64,000 bases of DNA from Methanobacterium paludis (GTDB taxonomy: Archaea > Methanobacteriota > Methanobacteria > Methanobacteriales > Methanobacteriaceae). The notes below the pieces were generated by a model. It was given only the letters and a program-made list of their open reading frames with translations, was not told the origin of the DNA and ran no database searches. The stretch is from assembly GCF_000214725.1 (NCBI RefSeq), contig NC_015574.1:1-64000 (forward strand). The letters are read 5' to 3'. A program made the position numbers and the translations under genes. Positions 28,553-37,224 of the stretch are shown here, piece by piece; within the stretch, counting starts at the first letter, position 1; each line of letters starts with the position of its first letter.

Positions 28553-29791
28553 CTATTTCTTTCTCCTACCCATCAATTTCCTCACGACTATGAGTGCAGC
28601 TACCAGTACTATGAAAACTCCAACCAGGTAGTATGCAAAGTCTGAAATGGGTCCGCTCTTTTTGTCAATGTTCATTGAGTAGAGGTATCCGTCGTTACCG
28701 CCTATGTATACCATGTTTCCATATGCGATTGGTGAAGATTTGAAAGCTGAATCAAAGAGATAGTATCCTGGTTCATATTCCCATGCCTCTTTACCACTGT
28801 ACTTGTTTAACACATAAACGGTTCCATCGTCTGATCCAACTATTATTCTGTTTGAATAGAGGGCAGGTGTTGTTTCAACCGCTCCACTTGCAGTGTAAGT
28901 CCATTTCTCTGTTCCATCTCTTGTATCGAGGCATGCAACCTTTCCATTGTCAGCTCCCACAAAGAGACTGTTGTCATTTGCATCGATGGTTGGGGATGAT
29001 TCAACAGATTTTCCCATGGCATAAGTCCATACAATTGAACCATCTGTGGCGTTTAAAGCGTAGACTTTACCGTCTCCTGATCCAACGTAAACGATTCCAT
29101 TTGAAACAGCTGGAGAAGATTTTATCTTATCCCCTGTTGTGTACTCCCAGAGTTTGGTGCCATTTTTGGTGCTTATTGCGTAAACTTTGTCGTCATCTGA
29201 ACCTACGTACAGAACTCCATCTACAACTGTTGGAGCGGATTTAACAGCATTTCCTGTTTCATATTCCCAGTCCATGGTGCCGTTTGAAGCATTGATGGCG
29301 TAGATACGTCCATCATCTGAACCAATATACACATTGCCCCCGTCAACTGCAGGAGATGACTCAATGGAGTTTCCTGTTTTGTATTTCCATTTAACATCAC
29401 CATTTGTAGTGTCCTGAGCATATAAATACCCGTCCGTTGAGCCAATGTAAAGAGTATCGTTAACTATTGCGGGAGATGATATTATTGCTCCACCTGTTTT
29501 GTAGTCCCAGAGATTCGTCCCGTCTTCCAAGTTAACTGCGTTAACGTCTCCATCTTTGGTTCCAAAGTATATTATTTTGTTAATTATTGCGGGAGATGAT
29601 TCTATTGCACTTCCAGCGTTGTAGGTCCATAAACTTGTGGCAAAATCAGCAGCTTGATCCAGGTACCCTGTGTGTTGCACATCCTCATGGAACATAGTCC
29701 AATCGCTGGCTGCAGCAGGTGCAACTGAAAGGGGGCCTGCAATAAAGCACATTAAAAGAAATCCTATTAGTATATTCTTTTTTGCGAGCAT
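28553..29791 (-). CDS. Secreted PQQ-like beta-propeller repeat protein, membrane-anchored
   Basis: A 412-residue protein: signal peptide (about residues 1-29, ending APAAAS), about eight repeats of roughly 40 residues with the pattern W-y-TG-x-I-x-SSPAV-x-x-G-x-VYVGSxDGKVYAL, then a C-terminal membrane helix (VGVFIVLVAALIVVRKL) and basic tail. The repeats form a PQQ/BamB-type propeller, exposed outside the cell and held by the C-terminal helix. PQQ-binding residues are not evident, so binding or structural roles are more likely than dehydrogenase activity. An in-frame GTG at 29800 is rejected because AGGTGAT fits the ATG at 29791. Confidence 0.88.
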   Translation of the reverse strand: MLAKKNILIGFLLMCFIAGPLSVAPAAASDWTMFHEDVQHTGYLDQAADFATSLWTYNAGSAIESSPAIINKIIYFGTKDGDVNAVNLEDGTNLWDYKTGGAIISSPAIVNDTLYIGSTDGYLYAQDTTNGDVKWKYKTGNSIESSPAVDGGNVYIGSDDGRIYAINASNGTMDWEYETGNAVKSAPTVVDGVLYVGSDDDKVYAISTKNGTKLWEYTTGDKIKSSPAVSNGIVYVGSGDGKVYALNATDGSIVWTYAMGKSVESSPTIDANDNSLFVGADNGKVACLDTRDGTEKWTYTASGAVETTPALYSNRIIVGSDDGTVYVLNKYSGKEAWEYEPGYYLFDSAFKSSPIAYGNMVYIGGNDGYLYSMNIDKKSGPISDFAYYLVGVFIVLVAALIVVRKLMGRRKK

Positions 29792-29923
29792 TACTATCAC
29801 CTATATTGTATTTCATCTTTATTTGTCTTTAGATTCATCAAATGGATTATTTTGAATATTTTTATTTTTTATTCTAATTTCTCCTTATTTCCATCTTAAA
29901 CTTTTTTTTATTAATTTATATCA

Positions 29924-31099
29924 TTAAACGTCTCTGTTGAATTTTGTAACACCCAATGCAAAGAATAACAGGGTGAATCCAAGAAGTACTGCAACATCTA
30001 TCCATATATCCCCTAATCCTGCACCTTTCAACATCACAGCCCTAAGAGCGTCGTTAGCATACGTTAAAGGGAATAGATAAGCTATTTTCTGGAATATCCA
30101 TGGCATGGTCTCTATTGGATAGAAAACTCCTGATACAAACATCATAGGCATGGTAAATGGCATGACTATCTGAGTGTAATCCTCCTGGGAGTTTACCCTT
30201 GCGGATATCATTATTCCAAAGCCCACAAAGCACAGCACCGAGAGCACAAGAAGTAGCAGTGTCAATACCATGCTTCCGTTTATAGTAACGCTGAAGAGTA
30301 CTATGGCTGCTATAATTAATATTATTGCCCTAAAAGTTTCTATTGTAAGTTTGGATATGATTTTACCGAAGATAACGGTGGCAACACTTGTAGGGGTCAT
30401 GAAAAGCCTTGCAAGTTCCCCTCGCTCACGTTCGCCTGCTATAGATTCTCCCATTCCAAACATTGCCGAGAACATCACGGTCATTGCTAGAATAGCAGGT
30501 ACAAGGAAGTCTATATACTTAATATCTCCGTAGAGCTTGTTTATCTGGAAGTTCACAGAGTTCATCATGTTCTGGACATTTAAACCTGCAAATGCTGATT
30601 GAGATGTGGTAACCTGGGCAGTTTGGGCTTGAATCTTTTCAATTCCTATCTGTTGGGATATTTGACTGAAAAGTGCCTGTGTTTCTGGTACAAGTGCCTG
30701 TGTTGCCATTTGATCCGATGAGTCAACGTAAACAGTCACAGTCTTGGATTGGTTGCCCGTAATATTTTCATAATCACTTGGAAGGATTATTGCGGCTTTG
30801 ACTTGCCCATCCACAACCATCTCTTTTCCTTTATCTGGATCTGCTATTATACTCTTTACATCGTACAGATCCAAACCTTTAATTGCGTTGAGACTTGCAT
30901 CTGTAACAGGGCCGTTGCTCTGTTCTACAACCACAACAGGGATGTTCTGAATTTCTCCACCCATACCATAGCCGAAAAGGGCTATCATCAGTATCGGAAA
31001 TACAAAAAGTGATATTAAACGAGGTTTATGTCTCCAGAGGACTAGCATATCCTTTTTGATCATCCACATTATTTTCTTTGTTTCCACCTCATTCACCAT
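29924..31099 (-). CDS. ABC-2 type transporter permease
   Basis: A 391-residue ABC-2 permease: an N-terminal cytoplasmic segment and first helix (LISLFVFPILMIALFGYGM), a large extracytoplasmic loop (about residues 50-195), then five C-terminal helices with the ABC-2 signature IAGERERGELARLFMTPTSV. It pairs with the upstream ATPase gene, whose end it overlaps by 11 bases. Such exporters commonly move drugs or lipids; the substrate is unknown. Control by the PadR gene at the head of the operon is likely. Confidence 0.92.
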   Translation of the reverse strand: MVNEVETKKIMWMIKKDMLVLWRHKPRLISLFVFPILMIALFGYGMGGEIQNIPVVVVEQSNGPVTDASLNAIKGLDLYDVKSIIADPDKGKEMVVDGQVKAAIILPSDYENITGNQSKTVTVYVDSSDQMATQALVPETQALFSQISQQIGIEKIQAQTAQVTTSQSAFAGLNVQNMMNSVNFQINKLYGDIKYIDFLVPAILAMTVMFSAMFGMGESIAGERERGELARLFMTPTSVATVIFGKIISKLTIETFRAIILIIAAIVLFSVTINGSMVLTLLLLVLSVLCFVGFGIMISARVNSQEDYTQIVMPFTMPMMFVSGVFYPIETMPWIFQKIAYLFPLTYANDALRAVMLKGAGLGDIWIDVAVLLGFTLLFFALGVTKFNRDV

Positions 31100-32165
31100 C
31101 CACTTTCTTTTTAGCAGTAACCGTCATGAAAACATCCTCCAAAGATGGGTCTTTTGTATGTATTGATGTTATATTTCCCCCATTTTCTATTATGGTTGAA
31201 ATTACTCCGGTTACAGCATCTTCTGCCTTACTTATATCCATAGTTATTCTTTCAGAGTGGTCTTTCCTGATTTCAAAGACGTAGGGGAGATTTCCTGTTT
31301 TCTGGATGATCTCCTCGTTCAAGTTGCTTATCATAACACTTATTTCTCGTGTTTTGTCCTTTTCCTGCTCTACAACAGCTTCTTTAAGTTTGTTAAATGA
31401 TGAAGCTTCGTTTATAGAACTCTCATTTTCAAGGTCCTTCATGATGGCGCTTATATTGGACTCTTCCTTCGCCTTATTTTCGGCCATTACACTGTCCTTA
31501 AGTCCCTGTGGAGTGTTATATGCTGCAAGCTTTCCTCCGTTTATAATTCCTACGTTGTCGCAGAGCATCTCCACTTCGTACATGTCGTGGGAGCACAAAA
31601 TTATGGTGTGGCCCTTGTTGTTCAGCTCTTCTATAAGATCCCAGAGAACCCTTTTGGTTGTTGGGTCAAGACCAATGGTTGGTTCGTCCAGGAAAAGAAT
31701 GTCAGGTTGATGTATTAAACTTGCTACCACTGACACCTTTTGTTTTTGTCCTCCTGACATTTGATGAACTTGCTTGTTTTTAGCATACTTAATGTCCACC
31801 AGTTCCATGAGTTCATCGATCCGTTTTTCTTTAAGGTCTCTGGGCATTCCATAGTAATCGGCACAGAGTTCAACATTTTCCTGGGCTGTTAAATCACCGT
31901 AAAGACTTACCAACTGGGGAACCATCCCAATTTTTTGTCTTACTTCATTTGGGGATTTTTTTATGTCGTAACCTGCTACTTTGGCAGTTCCAGATGTTGG
32001 CTGGATCAAACATGTGAGCATTTTGATGGTGGTTGTTTTTCCAGCCCCATTTGGACCTAAAAATCCGAATATGCTTTTGTTATCAACTTTAAGATTTAAA
32101 CCATCTACCGCCAGAAAGTTTTTGTATCTTTTGGTTAGATCAAGGGTTTCTATGGCGTATTTCAC
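31089..32165 (-). CDS. ABC transporter ATP-binding protein (exporter)
   Basis: An ATPase of about 358 residues with Walker A GPNGAGKTTTIKML, Q-loop region MVPQLVSLYGDLTAQEN, signature MSGGQKQKV, Walker B ILFLDEPTIGLDP and switch His in LCSHDM. A C-terminal extension of about 120 residues includes the DUF4162-like end typical of DrrA/CcmA-type exporters. An ATG at 32183 is in frame, but its AAAGGAG ribosome site lies downstream of it and is spaced eight bases from a GTG at 32165, which I take as the start. The permease gene overlaps its end. Confidence 0.92.
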   Translation of the reverse strand: MKYAIETLDLTKRYKNFLAVDGLNLKVDNKSIFGFLGPNGAGKTTTIKMLTCLIQPTSGTAKVAGYDIKKSPNEVRQKIGMVPQLVSLYGDLTAQENVELCADYYGMPRDLKEKRIDELMELVDIKYAKNKQVHQMSGGQKQKVSVVASLIHQPDILFLDEPTIGLDPTTKRVLWDLIEELNNKGHTIILCSHDMYEVEMLCDNVGIINGGKLAAYNTPQGLKDSVMAENKAKEESNISAIMKDLENESSINEASSFNKLKEAVVEQEKDKTREISVMISNLNEEIIQKTGNLPYVFEIRKDHSERITMDISKAEDAVTGVISTIIENGGNITSIHTKDPSLEDVFMTVTAKKKVDGE

Positions 32166-32179
32166 AATTACAACTCCTT

Positions 32180-32656
32180 TCATTCTTTATTTTTGAGGAA
32201 CATATCATTCCAGAATTCTTCGCAGTGGGGCATTATATGACATTTAAAAATCAGTTTGATTCTCATAATTGTACCTGCACCCTCTTCGGTTATTTCGTAA
32301 TATTTTACTTTTCTTTTGCCTTGAGATTCCCATGTACCTTTTATTAATCCTCTTCTCTCCAGACCGTGGAGTACGGGGTATACCATACTTGGGCCCGGAA
32401 CTTTTTTCTGGTTTTCTGAAGGGAAAAATTCGTTGAGTTTGGTCATTACTTCGTATCCATGCATACGTTCCCTGTTTATGAGCCAGAGTATCATGGCTTT
32501 GCCGAATCCTCTCATAAACCCTTTTATAATTGCTTTATCATATTTGGGCAGATTTTTCAGATCTTCACATTTCAGATCCTCGCAGCTCAATTCATCAGTT
32601 TCTTCTTCATATTCTGGTTGTGCTTCGTCCTTAGGAGGTGCACGTCCATTTTTCAT
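32180..32656 (-). CDS. PadR family transcriptional regulator
   Basis: A 158-residue regulator. Residues ~58-135 form the PadR winged helix (ILWLINRERMHGYEVMTKLNEFF, VYPVLHGLERRGLIKGTWESQGKRKVKYYEITEEG). The N-terminal 45 residues are acidic with DELSCEDLKCEDLKNLP. PadR proteins repress efflux genes and respond to small molecules. It leads an operon with the ABC-2 exporter (14-base gap to the ATPase start). A GGAGTGA ribosome site precedes the ATG, and an ATATCAAA-TTTGATAT inverted repeat lies 38 bases upstream. Confidence 0.9.
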   Translation of the reverse strand: MKNGRAPPKDEAQPEYEEETDELSCEDLKCEDLKNLPKYDKAIIKGFMRGFGKAMILWLINRERMHGYEVMTKLNEFFPSENQKKVPGPSMVYPVLHGLERRGLIKGTWESQGKRKVKYYEITEEGAGTIMRIKLIFKCHIMPHCEEFWNDMFLKNKE

Positions 32657-32693
32657 AAAATTTCACTCCACATCATATATTATACTTTATGAT

Positions 32694-32710
32694 ATATCAA
32701 ATTTTGATAT
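32694..32710 (-). promoter_or_regulatory. Candidate PadR operator
   Basis: ATATCAAATTTTGATAT is an almost perfect 17-bp inverted repeat 38 bases upstream of the padR start. A second inverted repeat, ATACTG-N7-CAGTAT, lies at 32727-32745 beside TATA-like sequence. Position suits autoregulation of the padR-ABC operon. Binding is inferred from position only. Confidence 0.5.
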
Positions 32711-32775
32711 AGTTTCAGGAATATAAATACTGTATAAATCAGTATATAAATGCTTGGTTAAATTTAAAAAAGTGA

Positions 32776-32883
32776 TCAATGCGGTGGTGGGGGATTACTT
32801 AGATTAAGCTGATAACTAATATTTTTTGATGTTTTAAGCAATTTTAGAGGTGTTATATGGTTATTATTGCCAACTATTTTCAT
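32776..32883 (-). CDS. Small ORF (35 aa) behind DtxR-type boxes
   Basis: A 35-codon ORF starting MKIVGNNNHITPLKLL and ending in NLSNPPPPH. It is supported by a good ribosome site (TAGGAG, seven bases before the ATG) and, about 70 bases further upstream, by two metal-repressor boxes and a TATA box oriented towards it. I do not recognise the peptide. It is not hydrophobic; the proline run and terminal His are its only unusual features. It may be a small metal-regulated protein or a leader peptide of the padR-ABC operon, which begins 120 bases downstream. Confidence 0.5.
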   Translation of the reverse strand: MKIVGNNNHITPLKLLKTSKNISYQLNLSNPPPPH

Positions 32884-32948
32884 TTTTTGACTCCTAAGTG
32901 TCATTAAAGAGTTATCAAATCTAACTCATTGTGTGATCTTTGAAAATG

Positions 32949-33000
32949 TTAGGCATACCTAATTAAGTTAGGTAAACCTAAAATTTTCATCCTATATAAA
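32949..33000 (-). promoter_or_regulatory. Promoter with two DtxR/IdeR-type iron boxes
   Basis: TTAGGCATACCTAA (32949-32962) and TTAGGTAAACCTAA (32968-32981) are two clean palindromes of the DtxR/IdeR type (TTAGG...CCTAA), with centres 19 bases apart. On the minus strand the TATA box TTTATATA (about 32993-33000) precedes them, so the boxes cover the expected transcription start. This predicts metal-dependent repression of a leftward transcript that includes the 35-codon ORF and possibly the PadR-ABC operon. Confidence 0.7.
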
Positions 33001-33312
33001 TGTTTGCAGTAATTAAAGCCTTGGATATTTTTTAGATGAATTTCAGGATTCAAAAAAAGTTTTCATGACACTTAAGATTTAAAAAGACCTCTTAACGGTT
33101 TTAAACCTTAAAAAAGAATTAAATTTCCAAAAAAAAATAAAAAATAAGAAAAAACTACTATTAACTTTATTTAATTCATTTTGGATTTAATTTAAAATAA
33201 TGCACAACAATAATTTTACATGGAGTTGTAGTTTCAGTTATTCAAATTTAATAATTGAAATGATAATAATTGAATGAAAAACTGAAACCTCTAAATATGG
33301 CTTTCACATATT
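33001..33312. other. Gene-free AT-rich interval
   Basis: About 310 bases with many A-runs and no supported ORF. It lies between the metal-box promoter (leftward) and the 3' end of the small membrane protein gene. Confidence 0.5.
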
Positions 33313-33582
33313 TTACAGTTTCTTACCCATTTTTTTCATCATATCCATTACATCCATCTTATCCTCTTCTTTTGGCGGATTTTTATGGCCGTTTATTAGT
33401 GTGTAAGCGAAAGACGCTCCTATAACTCCAATAAAAATTGCAATGGCGTTTACAAAGTTATGCCCTGGCATTTTGGTGTTTGCTGCGTATCCCATCCATG
33501 CGAGCGCTTGGAGGGCTAGAAACGTTACCACAATGAATGTAACCGCTCCCAGTATGATTCCTGCAATGATTTTTCTGTCCAT
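33313..33582 (-). CDS. Small membrane protein, unknown function
   Basis: An 89-residue protein with two predicted membrane helices (about residues 6-30 and 43-63) and a charged cytoplasmic tail rich in Lys, Asp and Met (EEDKMDVMDMMKKMGKKL). I do not recognise a family. The membrane topology and intact reading frame support a real gene. No operon partner is visible. Confidence 0.7.
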   Translation of the reverse strand: MDRKIIAGIILGAVTFIVVTFLALQALAWMGYAANTKMPGHNFVNAIAIFIGVIGASFAYTLINGHKNPPKEEDKMDVMDMMKKMGKKL

Positions 33583-33841
33583 TTTATCATAATTCCCGTT
33601 ATTTTATAGTTATATGAAAACTATCTTCTAACATTTGCATATTATTAATGATCTTGAATGAATTCCAAAGGATCTATTCAACTACGAATAATATTTCAAT
33701 TTATATTTCAAAGTTAGGAATGAAATAATATTTCAACATTATGAATAATGGTATATAGACATTATCATATCAATATTTTCAAGGAGTGAAAATGTAAATA
33801 GCTGGAGAGGGCTATTCTTTAGTAGAGTAGGGGTTGATAGT

Positions 33842-34597
33842 ATAAAAATTGGATTTTCTACACTAGCATTATTTGCAAATTCCTTTGACGAATGGATTCA
33901 AACAGCAACAGATGACAACTTTCAGATCATGGAGATCCTTTGTGAAGGCCCATGGACATGGCCCAGAAATGCAATGAAACTCTGCAAAGATTCCTTTGAA
34001 GTTTTCAAATCCTCTGATATAGACCTTTTCCTGCACGCACCAACCATCGATCTGAACCCTGCAAGCCTTAACACGGGAATAAGGGAAGAAACACTGCGTC
34101 AACTTATGGAAACTGTAGATATGGCTGTAGAAATCGGTGCTGTGGCCATAACAACACATCCTGGATTGATTCACCGCCTTGAGGATCGTGTTCGGAATAT
34201 GGGGATGCATTTTGCAGTTGAAACCCTAAAAAAGGCCAATGAATATGCAGAAGACCGTGGAATAATCCTTTCAGTTGAAAATATGCCCAATAAATATGCA
34301 TATTTTTGTAACAGCGCAGCAGAACATCAATATTTTGTTGATGAATGTGGGTGCCATGCAACTGTTGATATAGGTCATGCAAACACCACAGGAGACCCGG
34401 AATCATTTTTGCAGATTAATGGGATATATTACTACCATTTGAGTGATAATAATGGGGAAAAGGACCAGCACCTTTCCCTGGGTGAGGGAAACCTGGATCT
34501 GGACATTATCAATGGGATAGATAACGTTATAATAGAGTTAAACAACTATGAAAGCGTCTTGAAAAGCAGAGAAATTCTTCTCAACGGCTTTAAATAG
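33842..34597 (+). CDS. Sugar-phosphate isomerase/epimerase-like TIM-barrel protein, start codon abnormal
   Basis: A xylose-isomerase-like TIM barrel (AP endonuclease 2 superfamily). Metal-site segments are visible: SVENMPNKYAYF, ATVDIGHANTTGDP, YYHLSDNNGEKDQH. The first ATG in frame is 33929, but the frame is open upstream and encodes the expected first strand and helix, IKIGFSTLALFANSFDEWIQ, in-frame with the rest. No ATG, GTG or TTG occurs between the stop at 33746 and 33929. At 33842 an ATA stands where homologues would have ATG, preceded by GGGGTTGAT. Either an AUA start, a mutated start or a sequencing error explains this. With that start the protein is 251 residues, a normal length. Confidence 0.75.
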   Translation: MKIGFSTLALFANSFDEWIQTATDDNFQIMEILCEGPWTWPRNAMKLCKDSFEVFKSSDIDLFLHAPTIDLNPASLNTGIREETLRQLMETVDMAVEIGAVAITTHPGLIHRLEDRVRNMGMHFAVETLKKANEYAEDRGIILSVENMPNKYAYFCNSAAEHQYFVDECGCHATVDIGHANTTGDPESFLQINGIYYYHLSDNNGEKDQHLSLGEGNLDLDIINGIDNVIIELNNYESVLKSREILLNGFK

Positions 34598-34681
34598 TGG
34601 ATCGTTTTAGATGGGGAAAAATAAATAAGAGATAGCAAAAATAGATTTAGTCGAAAAACTAATCGTTGAGAGGGATATTTA

Positions 34682-35791
34682 ATGGCAAATAATGTTTATT
34701 TTACAGATTTCAAGTCAAGAAGTAGTGAAGATAACAAGATAAACAAGGTCAAACGACTTTTTGAAGCTGCAGGCTTTGGAAACTTTATGGGAGAAAACGA
34801 TCTTACTGCTGTTAAACTCCATTTCGGTGAGGTAGGCAACGATTCATATATAAATCCTGTTTTTGTGAGGCAAGTAGTCGAAAAAATAAGTGAAAATGGT
34901 GCTAAACCATTCTTAACCGATACCAACACACTTTACTACGGAAGCAGACACAACTCTGTGGACCATATGAAAACTGCGGTGCTCCATGGATTTGACTACG
35001 CTGTTGTAGGTGCTCCACTTATCATTGCAGATGGTCTCATGGGTGATAACTTGCAGAACGTTGAAATCAACCTTAAACACTTTAAAAAGGTTAAAATTGC
35101 AGGGGATATTGAGAAATCCGATAGCATGATTGTGATGTCCCACTTCAAAGGTCATGGGATGAGCGGATTTGGAGGTGCATTGAAGAACCTTGCAATGGGA
35201 TGTGCTTCTTCTAAGGGGAAGGTTGAACAGCATGAATGCGCCAAACCATTAATTAATGAGCTTTGCACAGGGTGCGGAAACTGTATTGAGGTATGTCCAG
35301 TATCTGCAATGAAGCTTGAAAACCAGAAATCCGTTATTGATTACGATGAATGCATAGGATGCAACAACTGTGTGGATAACTGCCCAGAGTCTGCAATAGA
35401 TCTTGACTGGGATAAGATGGAAACTTTCATGGAAAACATGGTTGAATACGCCTATGGGGCCGTTAAAAACAAGAAAGGTAAGGTTGGATACATCAACTTC
35501 CTCATGAACATAACACCTGACTGTGACTGTCTCCCGTGGAGCGACAGGCCCATAGTCCCAGATATAGGAATTTTAGCTTCTTCAGACCCTGTTGCACTCG
35601 ATGCTGCAAGTTACGACCTCATAAACCAACATGAAGGATTTAAAAACTCTTTACTTCACATGCACCACGGTGAAGGTGAGGATAAATTCACCGGCGTCTG
35701 GAGTGGTGTTGATGGACACGTGCAAATTAAATACGGCGAAAAGATCGGTCTTGGATCTGCAGACTACCAATTAGTGGACATAGATGGCTAG
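34682..35791 (+). CDS. DUF362 iron-sulfur protein
   Basis: A 369-residue protein with the DUF362 domain (LTAVKLHFGEVGNDSYINP, PFLTDTNTLYYGSRHNS, FKGHGMSGFGGALKNLAMG) and an inserted pair of ferredoxin motifs (CTGCGNCIEVCP near residue 198 and CIGCNNCVDNCP near 227), followed by the remaining DUF362 part with CDCLPWSDRPIVPDIG. Its function is unknown; it is widespread in methanogens and probably transfers electrons. The ATG is preceded by GAGAGGGA. It follows the TIM-barrel gene by 84 bases and may share its transcript. Confidence 0.88.
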   Translation: MANNVYFTDFKSRSSEDNKINKVKRLFEAAGFGNFMGENDLTAVKLHFGEVGNDSYINPVFVRQVVEKISENGAKPFLTDTNTLYYGSRHNSVDHMKTAVLHGFDYAVVGAPLIIADGLMGDNLQNVEINLKHFKKVKIAGDIEKSDSMIVMSHFKGHGMSGFGGALKNLAMGCASSKGKVEQHECAKPLINELCTGCGNCIEVCPVSAMKLENQKSVIDYDECIGCNNCVDNCPESAIDLDWDKMETFMENMVEYAYGAVKNKKGKVGYINFLMNITPDCDCLPWSDRPIVPDIGILASSDPVALDAASYDLINQHEGFKNSLLHMHHGEGEDKFTGVWSGVDGHVQIKYGEKIGLGSADYQLVDIDG

Positions 35792-35956
35792 TACTTCGCT
35801 TTAATTTCATTATTTTTGCTTTAATTCAAGTATTTTTGAAATAAAATGAGGATTAAAACTTGAGAAACATTTAAACGGTTTAAAAGTTTGAAACTCATAA
35901 AAATTTGTTTTAAAATTAATAATAACCGTATCTAAGAAGATATGTCCAACTGATTG

Positions 35957-36011
35957 TTCTACGGTAGAATTCGACAAACTATGATACGGTCTATAATTTT
36001 CTACGGTAGAA
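35957..36011. promoter_or_regulatory. Paired TTCTACGGTAGAA palindromes
   Basis: Two identical 13-bp inverted repeats, TTCTACGGTAGAA at 35957-35969 and 35999-36011, have centres 42 bases apart (four helical turns). A half-like GATACGGTCTA lies between them, and a related TTTAAACGGTTTAAA is at 35870-35884. They sit between convergent genes, so they do not obviously control either; TATA-like sequence follows at about 36038. The interval 35792-36257 holds no supported ORF. Confidence 0.6.
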
Positions 36012-36116
36012 TAATAACAGATTCTTAAGTTTTAAATTTATATATAACCTATGAACAAAAACGTTTGATTTATATTAAGGTTTATAAATCCATAAAATAG
36101 TCCAATAATTCTTAAA

Positions 36117-36177
36117 CAACAGTTTAAATCATTAAATATCAATTTAGATCATCAAATAACAATTTAAATCATCAATA
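36117..36177. repeat. Degenerate 20-bp tandem repeat
   Basis: Three imperfect units of about 20 bases, each carrying a form of CAATTTAAATCATCAAATA, lie in the convergent intergenic region. They are low-complexity and AT-rich; no function is evident. Confidence 0.55.
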
Positions 36178-36257
36178 ACAAATTAAAATACATATCCAAT
36201 GAAAAAAACCAAACAAAATTAAATAAGCTAAATATTAAACAATTCAAAAAATTTAAT

Positions 36258-37046
36258 CTAAAAATCAATTTTAAGGATCTCTTTTATATTTTCAACCACA
36301 AAGTCTGCAGCATCATAAACCCTTTTACTCACATTCTTATCCTGTTGAAGTGTTAAAACCCCAATATCTGCTTCTTTAAGTGCAAGTATGTCGTTTAAAT
36401 CGTTTCCAACCATCATAACTTTGTAGTTTTTCTTAAGATTCTTTACAATTTCCATTTTCCTTCGGGTATCTGCTGTTCCAAAGACATTTTTTTCGGGAAT
36501 GCCCACATATTCTGCAAGTTTTTGAAGCGAACCCTGCCTGTCTCCTGATGCTACAAAAATCTCAATACCCCTATCTTTTAGCTCATTAATAACTTCTGGG
36601 ACTTCTTTGAATACTCTTCCCCCTGAGGTTATTGTGAACTCAATTTTACCCTCTTCAGTATTGGCTATGAAACCGGATCCACTGCATATTTGAACGTTGT
36701 ATTTTTTCTCGATCACAGCATTCAAAGTATCCTGAAGATCTTTTATTAAAGCTTTATCATCTTTAAGGATATCTAAAAGACCAGTTTTATCCACATCTGC
36801 GGCTGAGTAACTTATATCAAACTTTACCAGATTTTTTTTAAGGAAATGATGGATGGTCTGGTCTGGTCTTGCCTTTCTTATACATTTTGATGGGTCTGTC
36901 TGCAGTACAACAAGGGCCCTTTTGTTGTCGTAGTCCACTATATCAATTGAGCTTACATCATCACAAATAGCGCCTGTTTTAATGTATTTAAGAGCTCTGT
37001 ATCTTTCTATAAGTGTACCTGAGTTATCGAAGACAATCGCTTTCAT
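36258..37046 (-). CDS. HAD superfamily hydrolase, soluble P-type-ATPase-like
   Basis: A 262-residue HAD protein with motif I VFDNSGTLIER (Asp7 nucleophile; position +2 is Ser, not Asp), motif II FVASGDRQGS, and motif III/IV VKNLKKNYKVMMVGNDLNDILALKEADIGV. The DNSGT/GDRQGS/VGNDLND arrangement resembles the catalytic domain of P-type ATPases (DKTGT, TGD, GDGxND) without membrane parts, as in the methanogen 'soluble P-type ATPase' family. It probably acts as a phosphatase; the substrate is unknown. It is monocistronic on this strand. Confidence 0.85.
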   Translation of the reverse strand: MKAIVFDNSGTLIERYRALKYIKTGAICDDVSSIDIVDYDNKRALVVLQTDPSKCIRKARPDQTIHHFLKKNLVKFDISYSAADVDKTGLLDILKDDKALIKDLQDTLNAVIEKKYNVQICSGSGFIANTEEGKIEFTITSGGRVFKEVPEVINELKDRGIEIFVASGDRQGSLQKLAEYVGIPEKNVFGTADTRRKMEIVKNLKKNYKVMMVGNDLNDILALKEADIGVLTLQQDKNVSKRVYDAADFVVENIKEILKIDF

Positions 37047-37224
37047 ATTATCAACTACCGTTAAATGGTATTTAATTTATTGCCTTAAAGAATTGTTGAT
37101 CCTGTACTCATGAGTTTCAACGTTCCAACAAACAAAGGAAGTTAATGGGGCCTTTAAACGATTTGAGGGGCTTTAATTATAAAATCAAATATGTGTAATT
37201 TGTTGGATGTTTGCTTAATTATCT

